From assembly GCA_019748155.1 (NCBI GenBank), contig JAIEPY010000058.1:1-44212 (forward strand): 44,212 bases of DNA, in the 5' to 3' direction. Under the pieces are notes generated by a model. It worked only from the letters and a program-made list of their open reading frames with translations. It was not told the DNA's origin and searched no databases. Shown here piece by piece: positions 1 to 8,501 of this stretch. Position 1 is the first letter of the stretch. Every line of letters begins with the position of its first letter. This DNA is from Burkholderiales bacterium (GTDB lineage: Bacteria > Pseudomonadota > Gammaproteobacteria > Burkholderiales > UBA11063). The translations under genes and the position numbers were made by a program.

Positions 1-77
1 GGGCAGGATTCGAACCTGCGAAGGTAAAACCGCCGGATTTACAGTCCGGACCCGTTGGCCGCTTGGGTAACCTCTCC
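1..77 (-). tRNA. tRNA-Tyr (GTA), 3' end cut by window edge
   Basis: Read on the minus strand, the gene starts GGAGAGG. It has a D arm, an anticodon stem-loop with GTA in the loop (CTGTAAA context, flanked by CCGGA/TCCGG), a long variable arm as expected of class II tRNA-Tyr, and a T arm with GGTTCGAATCC. The window starts two bases into the 3' half of the acceptor stem, so about five stem bases, the discriminator and any encoded CCA are missing. A good promoter lies just upstream. Confidence 0.95.
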
Positions 78-92
78 ATTGATGAGGTACTC

Positions 93-121
93 ATTGTATC
101 CAAAAACTGCTCCCCCGTCAA
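93..121 (-). promoter_or_regulatory. sigma70 promoter of tRNA-Tyr
   Basis: On the minus strand TTGACG (116-121) and TACAAT (93-98) are separated by exactly 17 bases. The expected start site is near position 86, about 10 bases before the tRNA. The rest of the 78-243 gap is AT-rich and shows nothing else. Confidence 0.8.
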
Positions 122-243
122 GTAAAAATTGAATTTATTTTGCTAATAAAAATCAACACATCTACAAACAGCAACCAGAACAATAAATTAATCTTAGTAA
201 CAATAAAGCGCATATCTCATTGCATACTCAAGATTAAAGAATT

Positions 244-1161
244 TTAATTTATTCCATAGACTATATTCAAACTTGAAATTGTGGTAGTTGCTGCATTACC
301 AGCTGGCGGATTGGAGTTATATGTCAATTGATAATTAATCCCGATACCAAAATTTTTATTAATTTGTATGTTTAAAGTAGATATCGAATAGGTTGTCGTA
401 TTATTCTGAGCCGCTGTATTTTGTAATTGTTCATAAAAAGTCAGGATATTACTTAGATTTAGATTATACGTTGCTTGGCTTAGCCATTGTGGCTGGGTAC
501 TAGCAACATTAGTAGAAACAACCTGGCGTTGCTGTAATCCTGGTCCAAGTGCTAGTTGTAAACCCATTAAATCATTATTGAAAATCTGCAGCTTGTAACC
601 GATATTTTCATTCCAGACATAGTAATAACCGTCGTTTGCATCATTTAAATAAGATGCTTGGGCAAATATACCGCTATATTTATTATACATATATGCACCA
701 TTTTGTTGGAGATATAGTCTATTTTTATTTGAGCCTGACCCAGAAGTCTGTAGATTATCATACTGACCGATAGTGTTAAATTGCCAGCCGACAGCTCCTG
801 ATTCTGGTTTGTAATTAACAATAGCACTACCATTGACACTACTACTGTTAGTGTCACCGCTGGCACTACCTGCACCAAAACCAAACTGCGAGCCCAGCCA
901 TGGATTATATGCTGGTTTAGCTGGTAGCGGAGCAAAAATACTAGCATTAACAGATGTTACTGGCAGCACCTGTGATTCATAAAGCGTCGCAATTGAATTA
1001 TAATAACTTGATTTTTGAGCATATTGATTTGCTAATTGGTGATATTGATCTGCCAGCGAAATACTTGATTCTGCCTCGAGCAACTCCGTTGCCAAACAAT
1101 AATTACACGAGTAGAAAGCACTACTAGCAGCTATAAATAATAATTTTTTCGACATTTGCAT
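244..1161 (-). CDS. Secreted beta-rich (possible outer-membrane) protein of unknown function
   Basis: The product is 305 residues and I do not recognise a named family. Residues 1 to about 25 look like a signal peptide (MQMSKK then a hydrophobic stretch with two Cys). Residues 27-65 look helical and polar. From about residue 88 the sequence is rich in Gly, Ser, Asn, Gln and Tyr, with alternating aromatic and polar residues, as in outer-membrane beta-barrel or porin-like proteins. Residues 92-110 form a Gly/Ser-rich low-complexity stretch. The ATG at 1161 is preceded by an AAGGAC ribosome site at good spacing. The gene lies downstream of topA but behind the hairpin at 1243-1285, so it is probably transcribed on its own. 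Outer-membrane location is inferred from composition only. Confidence 0.6.
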   Translation of the reverse strand: MQMSKKLLFIAASSAFYSCNYCLATELLEAESSISLADQYHQLANQYAQKSSYYNSIATLYESQVLPVTSVNASIFAPLPAKPAYNPWLGSQFGFGAGSASGDTNSSSVNGSAIVNYKPESGAVGWQFNTIGQYDNLQTSGSGSNKNRLYLQQNGAYMYNKYSGIFAQASYLNDANDGYYYVWNENIGYKLQIFNNDLMGLQLALGPGLQQRQVVSTNVASTQPQWLSQATYNLNLSNILTFYEQLQNTAAQNNTTTYSISTLNIQINKNFGIGINYQLTYNSNPPAGNAATTTISSLNIVYGIN

Positions 1162-1242
1162 ATAGTCCTTTTCCTAATTTCTCAATTCATACAAAATTCA
1201 TTACTTTGATAAGTCTCCTTTATGATTTCTAGGTTATAAATA

Positions 1243-1285
1243 GTAAAAATCTTTAAGCAAGTATTATTTGCTTAAAGATTTTTAC
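1243..1285 (-). terminator. Perfect 18-bp hairpin, terminator after topA (possibly bidirectional)
   Basis: The arms 1243-1260 and 1268-1285 are perfect reverse complements around a 7-base loop. Each strand ends the stem with a run of T (ATTTTTAC), so the hairpin can act as a factor-independent terminator in either direction. It lies 80 bases after the topA stop and closes the LysM-dprA-smg-topA operon. The stem has few GC pairs (6 of 18), so its strength is uncertain. The remainder of the 1162-1364 gap is plain AT-rich DNA. Confidence 0.7.
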
Positions 1286-1364
1286 AGAAATAAAGATATT
1301 TGAATCTTATTGATATTGATTAATAATATAACAACATCACCGCGTATTAATGACGAAAAACGAA

Positions 1365-3629
1365 CTATACCTTCACACTATGTTTACACTTAGGACAAAT
1401 ATGCTGTGTACCTTTAGTTTTGGTCGTATGTACCATCATCACTGGATAATCACATTCTGGACAGCTCGCACTAATTGGCTCATATTTGAAAATAGTTTTA
1501 CATTCTGGGTAATTATTACAAGAATAAAACACACCAAAGCGCCCTTTTTTCGGAATAACTTTACCCTTCTTACATTCCGGACAACCCACCGCATTTTCAA
1601 CTTCCGGAGTATCCATATTTTCAATGTGCTTACACTTCGGATAATTAGCACATGAGATAAATTTACCAAATTTACCACTACGGATTAATAGCTTGCCTCC
1701 ATCTTTAGGACAAACGCGCCCTTCAACTTCTTCGGGCGGTGCAACGACTTCGCTATTCCCGTCTTTATCGACTTTACGCATATAATTACACTCTGGATAG
1801 CCGGAACAACCAATAAAGCGCCCGTATTTACCAAAGCGCGAGATTAGAGCTTTGCCACATTCAGGACAGTTTTCATCAAGTTTTTCGCTGGTTAGTTCCA
1901 TTTTAGAAATATTTTGTTTCTCGGTCACCAAAGCGTGTAGCTCATCCCAAAATTGGTGTAGCGTCGGTAATTTTGCGCTCTTGCCAATCGCAATATTATC
2001 CAAAGTATCTTCTAAATTTGCCGTAAATTGTAAATCAACATATTTAGTCAAATGATTAGTTAGAAACAAGCTAACAATAGCACCGATTTCAGTTGGTACA
2101 AAGCGTTTTTTATCCATCACCACATATTCACGTTTTTTAAGCGTAGCAATGATTGAAGCATAAGTCGATGGACGACCAATCCCTAGCTCTTCTAGCGCTT
2201 TTACTAAAGAAGCTTCAGTATAGCGTGGCTTAGGTTCGGTTTGATGCGCGGTAATATCAAGGCTATCAACTGGTACCATTTCACCTTCAAGCAGCTCTGG
2301 CAAACGAGCTTCCTCATCTTCATTTACCACACTATCTTCAAAAGTTTCCTGATAAACTTTCATAAAACCATCAAAGTTAACCATAACTCCGTTAGCACGA
2401 AACACCGTATTTCCTAGTTCAAAATCAATTGCGGTTGTATCTAGAACTGCCGAACTAATCTGAGATGCTAGCGTACGCCGCCAAATTAACTCATAAAGTT
2501 TGAACTGATCAGCATTAAGATAAGCTTTAACACTCTCGGGTGTACGCAAAATTGAAGTAGGACGAATTGCCTCATGAGCTTCTTGCGCATTTTTAGATTT
2601 ACTGGTATAGACATTGGCTTTTGCAGGTAAATAACGCTCATCAAAATTTGCCGTAATGTATTCGCGAATTTCTTCTATTGCTATAGCTGATAATTGCACC
2701 GAATCGGTACGCATATAAGTAATTAAACCCACAGACTCTTTACCTAATGCAACCCCTTCATATAGTGTCTGAGCAATACGCATGGTGCGATCAGTGGCAA
2801 AGCCTAACTGACGGGATGATTCTATCTGTAAGGATGACGTAATAAATGGTGCCGTTGGATTTTTCTTTTTTTGTTTCTTACTAACTTTACGAATTTTAGC
2901 TTGTTCAATCCCACTAATACCAGCGACAATATCTTTGGCATATTGTTCGGTAGTGATAGTGCGGGTTTCAATTTTAGTTCCTGCATGCTCGATTAATTTA
3001 GCGCGAAATTTAGTCCGCTCTTTATGGCTAAATAAGTGTACGCCAAAATAATCTTCTGGAACGAATTTCTTAATTTCATCTTCACGTTCACAAATCAAGC
3101 GTAAAGCCGGCGATTGCACCCTTCCCGCGGATAGACCAGGTTTAATCTTGCGCCATAACAAGGGCGAAACATTAAACCCGATAAGATAATCCAAAGTAAG
3201 CCTGGCTTGCTGAGCATCAACCAGATTAGCATCAATCTGGCGTGGATGAGCAACCGCTTCCAATATCGCTGGCTTGGTAATCTCATTAAATGTTACCCGG
3301 GCAATATAACGTCCGGCACATAAATTATTATCCCGTAAAATCTCAGTAATATGCCAAGCAATTGCTTCTCCTTCACGATCCTGATCGCTTGCTAGAAATA
3401 TAGTATCGGCTTTTTTAGCCGCTGCCAAAATTTCATCAACATGTTTTTGATTTTTAGCAATCAATTGATACTTGGGTAAAAAATCGTTATCCACATCAAT
3501 TGACCCATTTTTTTTGGGTAAATCACGTACATGCCCAAATGATGCTAAAACCGTAAATTCATTATCCAGATATTTACTAATAGTCTTAGCTTTAGCAGGA
3601 GACTCAACAATCAATAGCTTGCGTGCCAT
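1365..3629 (-). CDS. topA: DNA topoisomerase I
   Basis: Type IA topoisomerase of 754 residues that relaxes negative supercoils. The N-terminal TOPRIM domain starts with the family signature KLLIVESPAKAKT and carries DxDREGE (SDQDREGEAIAWH). The catalytic tyrosine is Y305 in GLITYMRTDS. The C-terminus from about residue 590 has four zinc-ribbon-like modules. The first, third and fourth have four Cys. The second reads CPKDGG at its start, so one Cys is replaced by Asp. The ATG at 3629 has an AAAGG ribosome site. topA follows smg by 9 bases and is the last gene of the operon. The identification is secure. Confidence 0.98.
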   Translation of the reverse strand: MARKLLIVESPAKAKTISKYLDNEFTVLASFGHVRDLPKKNGSIDVDNDFLPKYQLIAKNQKHVDEILAAAKKADTIFLASDQDREGEAIAWHITEILRDNNLCAGRYIARVTFNEITKPAILEAVAHPRQIDANLVDAQQARLTLDYLIGFNVSPLLWRKIKPGLSAGRVQSPALRLICEREDEIKKFVPEDYFGVHLFSHKERTKFRAKLIEHAGTKIETRTITTEQYAKDIVAGISGIEQAKIRKVSKKQKKKNPTAPFITSSLQIESSRQLGFATDRTMRIAQTLYEGVALGKESVGLITYMRTDSVQLSAIAIEEIREYITANFDERYLPAKANVYTSKSKNAQEAHEAIRPTSILRTPESVKAYLNADQFKLYELIWRRTLASQISSAVLDTTAIDFELGNTVFRANGVMVNFDGFMKVYQETFEDSVVNEDEEARLPELLEGEMVPVDSLDITAHQTEPKPRYTEASLVKALEELGIGRPSTYASIIATLKKREYVVMDKKRFVPTEIGAIVSLFLTNHLTKYVDLQFTANLEDTLDNIAIGKSAKLPTLHQFWDELHALVTEKQNISKMELTSEKLDENCPECGKALISRFGKYGRFIGCSGYPECNYMRKVDKDGNSEVVAPPEEVEGRVCPKDGGKLLIRSGKFGKFISCANYPKCKHIENMDTPEVENAVGCPECKKGKVIPKKGRFGVFYSCNNYPECKTIFKYEPISASCPECDYPVMMVHTTKTKGTQHICPKCKHSVKV

Positions 3630-3638
3630 AATTAACCT

Positions 3639-4103
3639 TTAATGTATTGTAAAATTATTTGAGCAGTAATAAGCACTACCACTGCCACTAGAGTTTAATA
3701 GATTATACTTGTAATGCTGCAAATGGTAAGTTAAACCTTCCAAAATTAACTGCATCTCGTCATCTTCAAATTCACCATCCAAACCTAACTCGCCTAAGCG
3801 ATCTAATAAAATCTCACGCTCAATTAAAGAAATGGTCTTGCTCTGCTCCCACTCCAGAATTTGGCGGATAATTTCCCGTGGCAAATGCTTCTCTTCCCAA
3901 GTACTGATGCTGCGAATTGCCAGAGGATTAATTTCTAAATCTTTGCCGCCTTGCAAAATTGGCGCAAACCACTCTAAAGCTTCAGAAATTTCCTGAGCAG
4001 TAAATTTATGTTCATTTAATAACTCTTTAACCAAACCTTCTTGATTAAAATATAAATTTTGATCTTTTGCTGTCGCAAATAAAAACTGTAGTATTTCGAC
4101 CAT
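3639..4103 (-). CDS. smg: Smg family protein (DUF494)
   Basis: Small acidic protein of the Smg/DUF494 family. Its molecular role is unresolved, but it is almost always found between dprA and topA in beta- and gammaproteobacteria. From the start chosen here it has 154 residues and begins MVEILQFLF. I chose the ATG at 4103 because AGGTGG lies just upstream at ideal spacing and because it is placed 7 bases after the dprA stop. A longer reading from 4139 would overlap dprA by 29 bases and lacks such a site. The C-terminal half is rich in Glu, Asp and Leu, typical of the family. Confidence 0.93.
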   Translation of the reverse strand: MVEILQFLFATAKDQNLYFNQEGLVKELLNEHKFTAQEISEALEWFAPILQGGKDLEINPLAIRSISTWEEKHLPREIIRQILEWEQSKTISLIEREILLDRLGELGLDGEFEDDEMQLILEGLTYHLQHYKYNLLNSSGSGSAYYCSNNFTIH

Positions 4104-4110
4104 ATTCCAC

Positions 4111-5202
4111 CTATCTAAAAACTCGTTGATAGCGCCCACCGCCGCAATTAATAATTTGCCCAGCTAGCTCCAACTCCAATAGTTTGCCACATAACTCACC
4201 AAAATCGATAGCTAATTTTGCACATAAACTATCTACCGATAGTGGATCATAGCCTAAAGCCCGTAGAATTGGATCTTCATTATTTGCATTAATATCATTA
4301 TGAAACAGTGTATTTTGCGGCACATACAACTCATCCAGTATATCACTGGCAGTCTCAATTAATTTTGCACCTTGTTTGATTAATTTGTGGCATCCGCGTG
4401 CCATTGGGTTATGAATTGAGCCAGGAATCGCCATTACATCACGCCCCATCTCAAGCGCAAAATTGGCGCTTATCATCGAGCCGCCGTCACTCGCTGATTC
4501 AACTACCAAACATGCCTTAGTTAAGCCAACAATAACCCGATTGCGCCGTGGGAAATTTTGGGTTTGGGCTGGTGTGCCTAATTTAAACTCACTTAAAATC
4601 AAACCCTGCTTTGCCATTTGGCGATAAGTTTCACGGTTTGACGCTGGGTAAACCAAATCCATTCCAGTACCAATCACCGCAATTGACGAGGCTCCATTGG
4701 TTGCAGCCAGTGCACCTTCATGAGCTGCCCTATCAATGCCCGCAGCCAAACCGCTGACAATGGTAACACCACGACTAGCTAATTCATTTGCAAAGCTCTT
4801 AGCATTTTCGATACCCTGAGTACTTGGATGACGAGTACCGACCATCGCTATTTTATTAGGGTTTTGTAGTAAATTTAGATTACCCTCGGCAAAAAGAACT
4901 AGAGGCGGGTTGGCTATTTGTGCTAACTCTGCGGGATAAGAAGCATGCTCCAAAGTTAACAAATGGCGATTATCTGGTATTTGTAATTGCCAATCAAGTG
5001 CACTCTCAACAGCACCATCCACATCCGCACTCAAAAGGCTCTCGGCTATACCTTTGCTAACCACCGCAGACAGACTATTAAAATTTTGCGTAAAGATATT
5101 CTCAATACTAGCAAAATGCTGGATTAATTTTAATCCGGTTGCAGGACCTACCCCATAGCTAAAGGCAAGTTTTAACCATAATTTAAGATTTGTGTTTGTC
5201 AT
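4111..5202 (-). CDS. dprA: DNA-processing protein DprA
   Basis: DprA binds incoming single-stranded DNA during natural transformation and loads RecA. The 363-residue product has an N-terminal helical/HhH-like region (SYGVGPATGLKLI). A Rossmann-like core follows with GTRHPS, VSGLAAGIDRAAHEGAL, GTGMDLVYPASNR, the FPRRNRVI segment and an EMGRDVMAIPG strand. A short winged-helix-like C-terminus begins near residue 305. The gene overlaps the upstream LysM gene by four bases (ATGA), so translation is probably coupled. Its presence is compatible with natural competence but does not prove it, since dprA is widespread. Confidence 0.97.
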   Translation of the reverse strand: MTNTNLKLWLKLAFSYGVGPATGLKLIQHFASIENIFTQNFNSLSAVVSKGIAESLLSADVDGAVESALDWQLQIPDNRHLLTLEHASYPAELAQIANPPLVLFAEGNLNLLQNPNKIAMVGTRHPSTQGIENAKSFANELASRGVTIVSGLAAGIDRAAHEGALAATNGASSIAVIGTGMDLVYPASNRETYRQMAKQGLILSEFKLGTPAQTQNFPRRNRVIVGLTKACLVVESASDGGSMISANFALEMGRDVMAIPGSIHNPMARGCHKLIKQGAKLIETASDILDELYVPQNTLFHNDINANNEDPILRALGYDPLSVDSLCAKLAIDFGELCGKLLELELAGQIINCGGGRYQRVFR

Positions 5203-6320
5203 TCTTGGGATTGTACTACAGAATACAGCTCAATAGCATGATTAGAATTAGTTACCAGACCAAAAGATAATTTATCATATACTTTATAAACGATAACCTC
5301 ACCAATAATTTCTGGCGGCATTACCAGATATTTGGGTTTATCTTGATTCGAGGTTGGATCAACAATTTTACGCGTGCTAGTAATATCAAAAACTAAACCA
5401 ACATCTACGCCATCACGACTACCACGATTAATTACCACGGTATTGTCTTCGGCAGTAGAAGTCAATGAATCATAAAGCGCAACAATTTTACCGCTAATAA
5501 TTTGATCTAGTTTATGTGGCACAATCACTGGAATATCTGGCTCTGCTACAGTCATAACCCGATCTAATTGGGAAATTTGACTAACTGTATTATTAACATG
5601 CAAGGTACTTACCGGACCAAGCTGATCTACAATAGCCGTACCATCCCAGCGCACTTCATAACCGAGTGACTCTTTACTATCCGGATCAACTATTTCACGA
5701 AATTTACTCAATACTGATACTTGCGAACCAACATCAATCCCAGTCAGACCCTTAACATAAATATTATCTCCGGCAGTATACATATATTGCCCAACTTCTC
5801 CACCAGCCACCACCACAGGAAGTGATTCAAAAATACTTTGATCAACCAAAGTTGGTTTCATCAATAAACTCCTAAGTTTACGGATTGACATTGGTGGCAA
5901 TGCATCGCTATCAACATCTCTGGCAGTTGGAACTAATTTTTCGTAAGCGGGTGCATTTGAACTACTATTACCTCGATTAACTACTAAAATCTTATAGCCA
6001 TCAACGCCAAGTATCTGTAACTGATCTCCCGGGTAGAGTTTAGTCGCATTAAAGCGGCTAACTCCCATAAATTGCGACCAATAGGAGATTTTCTTGAGAT
6101 ACATCTCTGCTAATTTCATTACAGTGTCTGTTTTTTTCACAGTATAACTGCGTGGTGCAGTTGATTTTAGCAACTCAGCACGCACGCCACTGGCACTACT
6201 TTGTACACTAACTATACTAGGCGTAGAGTCCGTAAAGGAGATACTAGCATCACTTTCTGCAGCATAGCATACTGACAAACTTAATGAATTTATCAACAAT
6301 AATAATATTTTTTTGAGCAT
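5199..6320 (-). CDS. Exported LysM-domain protein
   Basis: The product has 373 residues. Residues 1-20 form a signal peptide ending CYA-AES. One LysM peptidoglycan-binding domain spans about residues 58-104 (SYTVKKTDTVMKLAEMYL to YPGDQLQIL). The remaining 260 residues are beta-rich, with no recognised catalytic motif. Homologues with this layout commonly sit between def and dprA in betaproteobacteria, divergent from def as here. A role in the periplasm or cell wall is inferred from the signal and the LysM. It is the first gene of the operon and shares an 80-base divergent promoter region with def. Confidence 0.9.
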   Translation of the reverse strand: MLKKILLLLINSLSLSVCYAAESDASISFTDSTPSIVSVQSSASGVRAELLKSTAPRSYTVKKTDTVMKLAEMYLKKISYWSQFMGVSRFNATKLYPGDQLQILGVDGYKILVVNRGNSSSNAPAYEKLVPTARDVDSDALPPMSIRKLRSLLMKPTLVDQSIFESLPVVVAGGEVGQYMYTAGDNIYVKGLTGIDVGSQVSVLSKFREIVDPDSKESLGYEVRWDGTAIVDQLGPVSTLHVNNTVSQISQLDRVMTVAEPDIPVIVPHKLDQIISGKIVALYDSLTSTAEDNTVVINRGSRDGVDVGLVFDITSTRKIVDPTSNQDKPKYLVMPPEIIGEVIVYKVYDKLSFGLVTNSNHAIELYSVVQSQE

Positions 6321-6400
6321 TTAATTAGCTTTCTTGCTAGAATAACGTTCTTCATAACTAGTATTATATATTTTTTATCTGCTTAATCAAGGTTTTATTA

Positions 6401-6910
6401 ATGGCTATTTTATCAATTTTACATTATCCTGACCCGCGGCTGCATCTAAAAGCTAAAGAGGTTACAGAATTTAATGCTGAACTTAAACAATTAGTTGCAG
6501 ACATGGCTGAAGCTATGTATGACAGCAACGGCATTGGTTTGGCTGCCAGCCAAGTCAATATTCAAAAGCGTTTATTCATAATGGATTTGGCCAAAGAAGG
6601 TGAAGCTTCCCGCCTACAAGTATTTATTAATCCACGTTTTTTAGAAAAACGCGGTGAAGTACGTGGTGATGAAGGATGCTTATCTGTGCCGGGAGTATTT
6701 GAACCAGTCACCCGTGCAGAATGGATTAAAGTTGAATATCAGGATCTGGATGGCAAAAAACATCTGCTGGAATGTGATGGCTTACAAGCAATCTGTATTC
6801 AACATGAAAACGATCATCTGGATGGCAAAGTTTTTGTTGATTACCTCTCTGGACTTAAACAAAATTTCATCAAGAAGAAGATGAAAAAACTTTTTAAAGA
6901 TGAAAGATAA
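6401..6910 (+). CDS. def: Peptide deformylase
   Basis: Removes the formyl group from the N-terminal methionine of new proteins. All three family motifs are present in the 169-residue protein: GIGLAASQ (44-51), EGCLS (91-95, metal ligand C93) and QHENDHL (134-140, ligands H135 and H139, catalytic E136). An AAGG site precedes the ATG. The gene is divergent from the LysM-dprA-smg-topA operon. The usual partner fmt is absent here; a glycosyltransferase gene overlaps the 3' end instead. Confidence 0.98.
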   Translation: MAILSILHYPDPRLHLKAKEVTEFNAELKQLVADMAEAMYDSNGIGLAASQVNIQKRLFIMDLAKEGEASRLQVFINPRFLEKRGEVRGDEGCLSVPGVFEPVTRAEWIKVEYQDLDGKKHLLECDGLQAICIQHENDHLDGKVFVDYLSGLKQNFIKKKMKKLFKDER

Positions 6911-8345
6911 GATGAATATCAAACCCAAGTATATTTACGCAGCTGTGGTAATTTATCTTATCACGGCTTTTTTTTCTCTCGGACACCTTCACCCCGATGA
7001 ATACTACCAGATACTAGAATTCGCGGCTTATAAGCTACAATTAAACTCACCGCATGGACTAACCTGGGAGTTTTATGATCAGATTCGCCCGGCATTTCAG
7101 GCATGGATTGTCGTCTATCTCTACAAATTAATTGCATTGGTTAATCAACCCAACCCATTCTTTGTTGCATTTTTAACCCGAGCACTCTCGGGGGCATTAT
7201 CCTTAGCGGCAATAATTCTTTTTATTGACACTTTTAAGCATGAATTAAAAACTCCCACTAAGCAAAAATGGTTTATTTTATTGAGTATTTTTAGCTGGAT
7301 TGCAATTTTTAACGGCATTCGTTACTCCTCAGAAAATATTTCGGCTAAGTTATTTTTAATCGGAATGTGTCTACTCTTTTGGCCTAAATTCCGCCGCAAC
7401 TATCTAGGTTATCTGCTAATCGGAATTATTCTGGGGATGAGTTTTATCACCCGCTACCAAGTTGGCTTTATGCTGGTTGGTCTGATAGCATGGTTATTAT
7501 TTATCGGGCGCACTAAATTCAGTTCTCTGTTAATTATCACACTGGGAATTTTTGTGGCAATTGCTGCCGGATTAACTATCGATCACTGGTTTTATGGGAA
7601 TTGGGTATTTACTCCGTGGCGCTATTTTGATGCTAATATTTTACAAGGTAAAGCAGCGAGTTTTAGCGTTGACCCTTGGTATATGTATTTATCAATTGCC
7701 GGGATGGTACCGTATGGTCCATTGTATATTTTAGCCAGTATTTATTTTATTGCTTTTCGACGCAAGCATGTAATTAGCTGGGTAATGTTGCCCTTCATCG
7801 TTGGACATTTGCTGGTTGGGCATAAAGAGTTACGTTTTTTAACTCCATTACTAAGCTTTATGCCCTTTGTAATTTTGGATAGTTTACAAATTTTGGCAGC
7901 TAAATACAACTGGCACTTGGATCCTAAATTGATTAAACTCAACACCATTAGCTGGCGCTTTAATTGTTTTGTGGTAATTGTGATCATGTTCTTCCCAGCA
8001 GCGATGCAAATTCGGATTAATGAACTGCTCTATAAACATTACCAGCAACCAACCGCGTTTAATTATGTGACCGAAGGCGGCAATGTATTGGATTTTTACA
8101 AGCATCTGAATTTGCGCCCAGTGCCATTGGATAATCCAGCCAAACTGGATTGTAAAGAATCAGAAAATTGCCTGATTGCACTTACCTGTCAAGAAACTGT
8201 AAAATATGGTGTGCCAAATGGTAAACTGATATTTTCTGATTGCCCTAGCTGGATTTTTAAACTTGATTTTAATGGCTGGCTGGAACGCACGGCGTTGTAT
8301 AATATTTATGAATTACGTTCGATAGAGTCACTATACTCAAACTGA
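6900..8345 (+). CDS. GT22-family (Alg9/PIG-B-like) mannosyltransferase homologue, polytopic membrane protein
   Basis: The 481-residue protein has many hydrophobic segments. The N-terminus carries HPDEYYQ (31-37) right after the first membrane segment. Then come LTWEF (54-58) and IRPAF (62-66), matching the HPDE...LTWEW...RS layout of the GT22 family of lipid-linked mannosyltransferases (Alg9, Alg12, PIG-B). HKELRFL (308-314) matches the second family hallmark HKExRF. In that family the Asp/Glu of HPDE is essential, and the sugar donor is dolichol-phosphate mannose. A bacterial member would probably use a polyprenyl-phosphate sugar, which is inference. The start overlaps def by 11 bases; ATG 6912 is an alternative start. 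The last codons fall inside the left arm of the 8332-8438 inverted repeat. Confidence 0.85.
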   Translation: MKDKMNIKPKYIYAAVVIYLITAFFSLGHLHPDEYYQILEFAAYKLQLNSPHGLTWEFYDQIRPAFQAWIVVYLYKLIALVNQPNPFFVAFLTRALSGALSLAAIILFIDTFKHELKTPTKQKWFILLSIFSWIAIFNGIRYSSENISAKLFLIGMCLLFWPKFRRNYLGYLLIGIILGMSFITRYQVGFMLVGLIAWLLFIGRTKFSSLLIITLGIFVAIAAGLTIDHWFYGNWVFTPWRYFDANILQGKAASFSVDPWYMYLSIAGMVPYGPLYILASIYFIAFRRKHVISWVMLPFIVGHLLVGHKELRFLTPLLSFMPFVILDSLQILAAKYNWHLDPKLIKLNTISWRFNCFVVIVIMFFPAAMQIRINELLYKHYQQPTAFNYVTEGGNVLDFYKHLNLRPVPLDNPAKLDCKESENCLIALTCQETVKYGVPNGKLIFSDCPSWIFKLDFNGWLERTALYNIYELRSIESLYSN

Positions 8346-8438
8346 TTCATCATCATAGGTTGTTGCTGAGCTCCTCACTTACTATTCGTAAGCTTCGTCG
8401 CCCATCGCCTACTAGTATATCGAATCAGTTAGAGTATA
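8332..8438. repeat. 107-bp inverted-repeat element (REP/MITE-like)
   Basis: The arms 8332-8348 (TATACTC AA ACTGATTC) and 8422-8438 are reverse complements with one mismatch in 17. They flank about 73 bases that contain a second small hairpin (CTTAC-TATTC-GTAAG, 8377-8391) and imperfect complementarity between, so the whole can fold as one long hairpin. The left arm overlaps the stop of the GT22 gene. The interior has no open reading frame. It fits a non-autonomous palindromic repeat or a large transcript-end hairpin. No second copy was noticed in this window by eye. Confidence 0.6.
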
Positions 8439-8501
8439 TACCATAGAAGTAATTACTCTGCTTGAGTATGGCAATTTTAGTTATTTATGGAGTTAAATTA
8501 A

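Noticed and set aside
1350-1655. Plus-strand 101-codon open frame.
   Set aside because: It is antisense to the Cys-rich end of topA and is Thr/Phe/Trp-rich nonsense, with no ribosome site; a shadow of topA.
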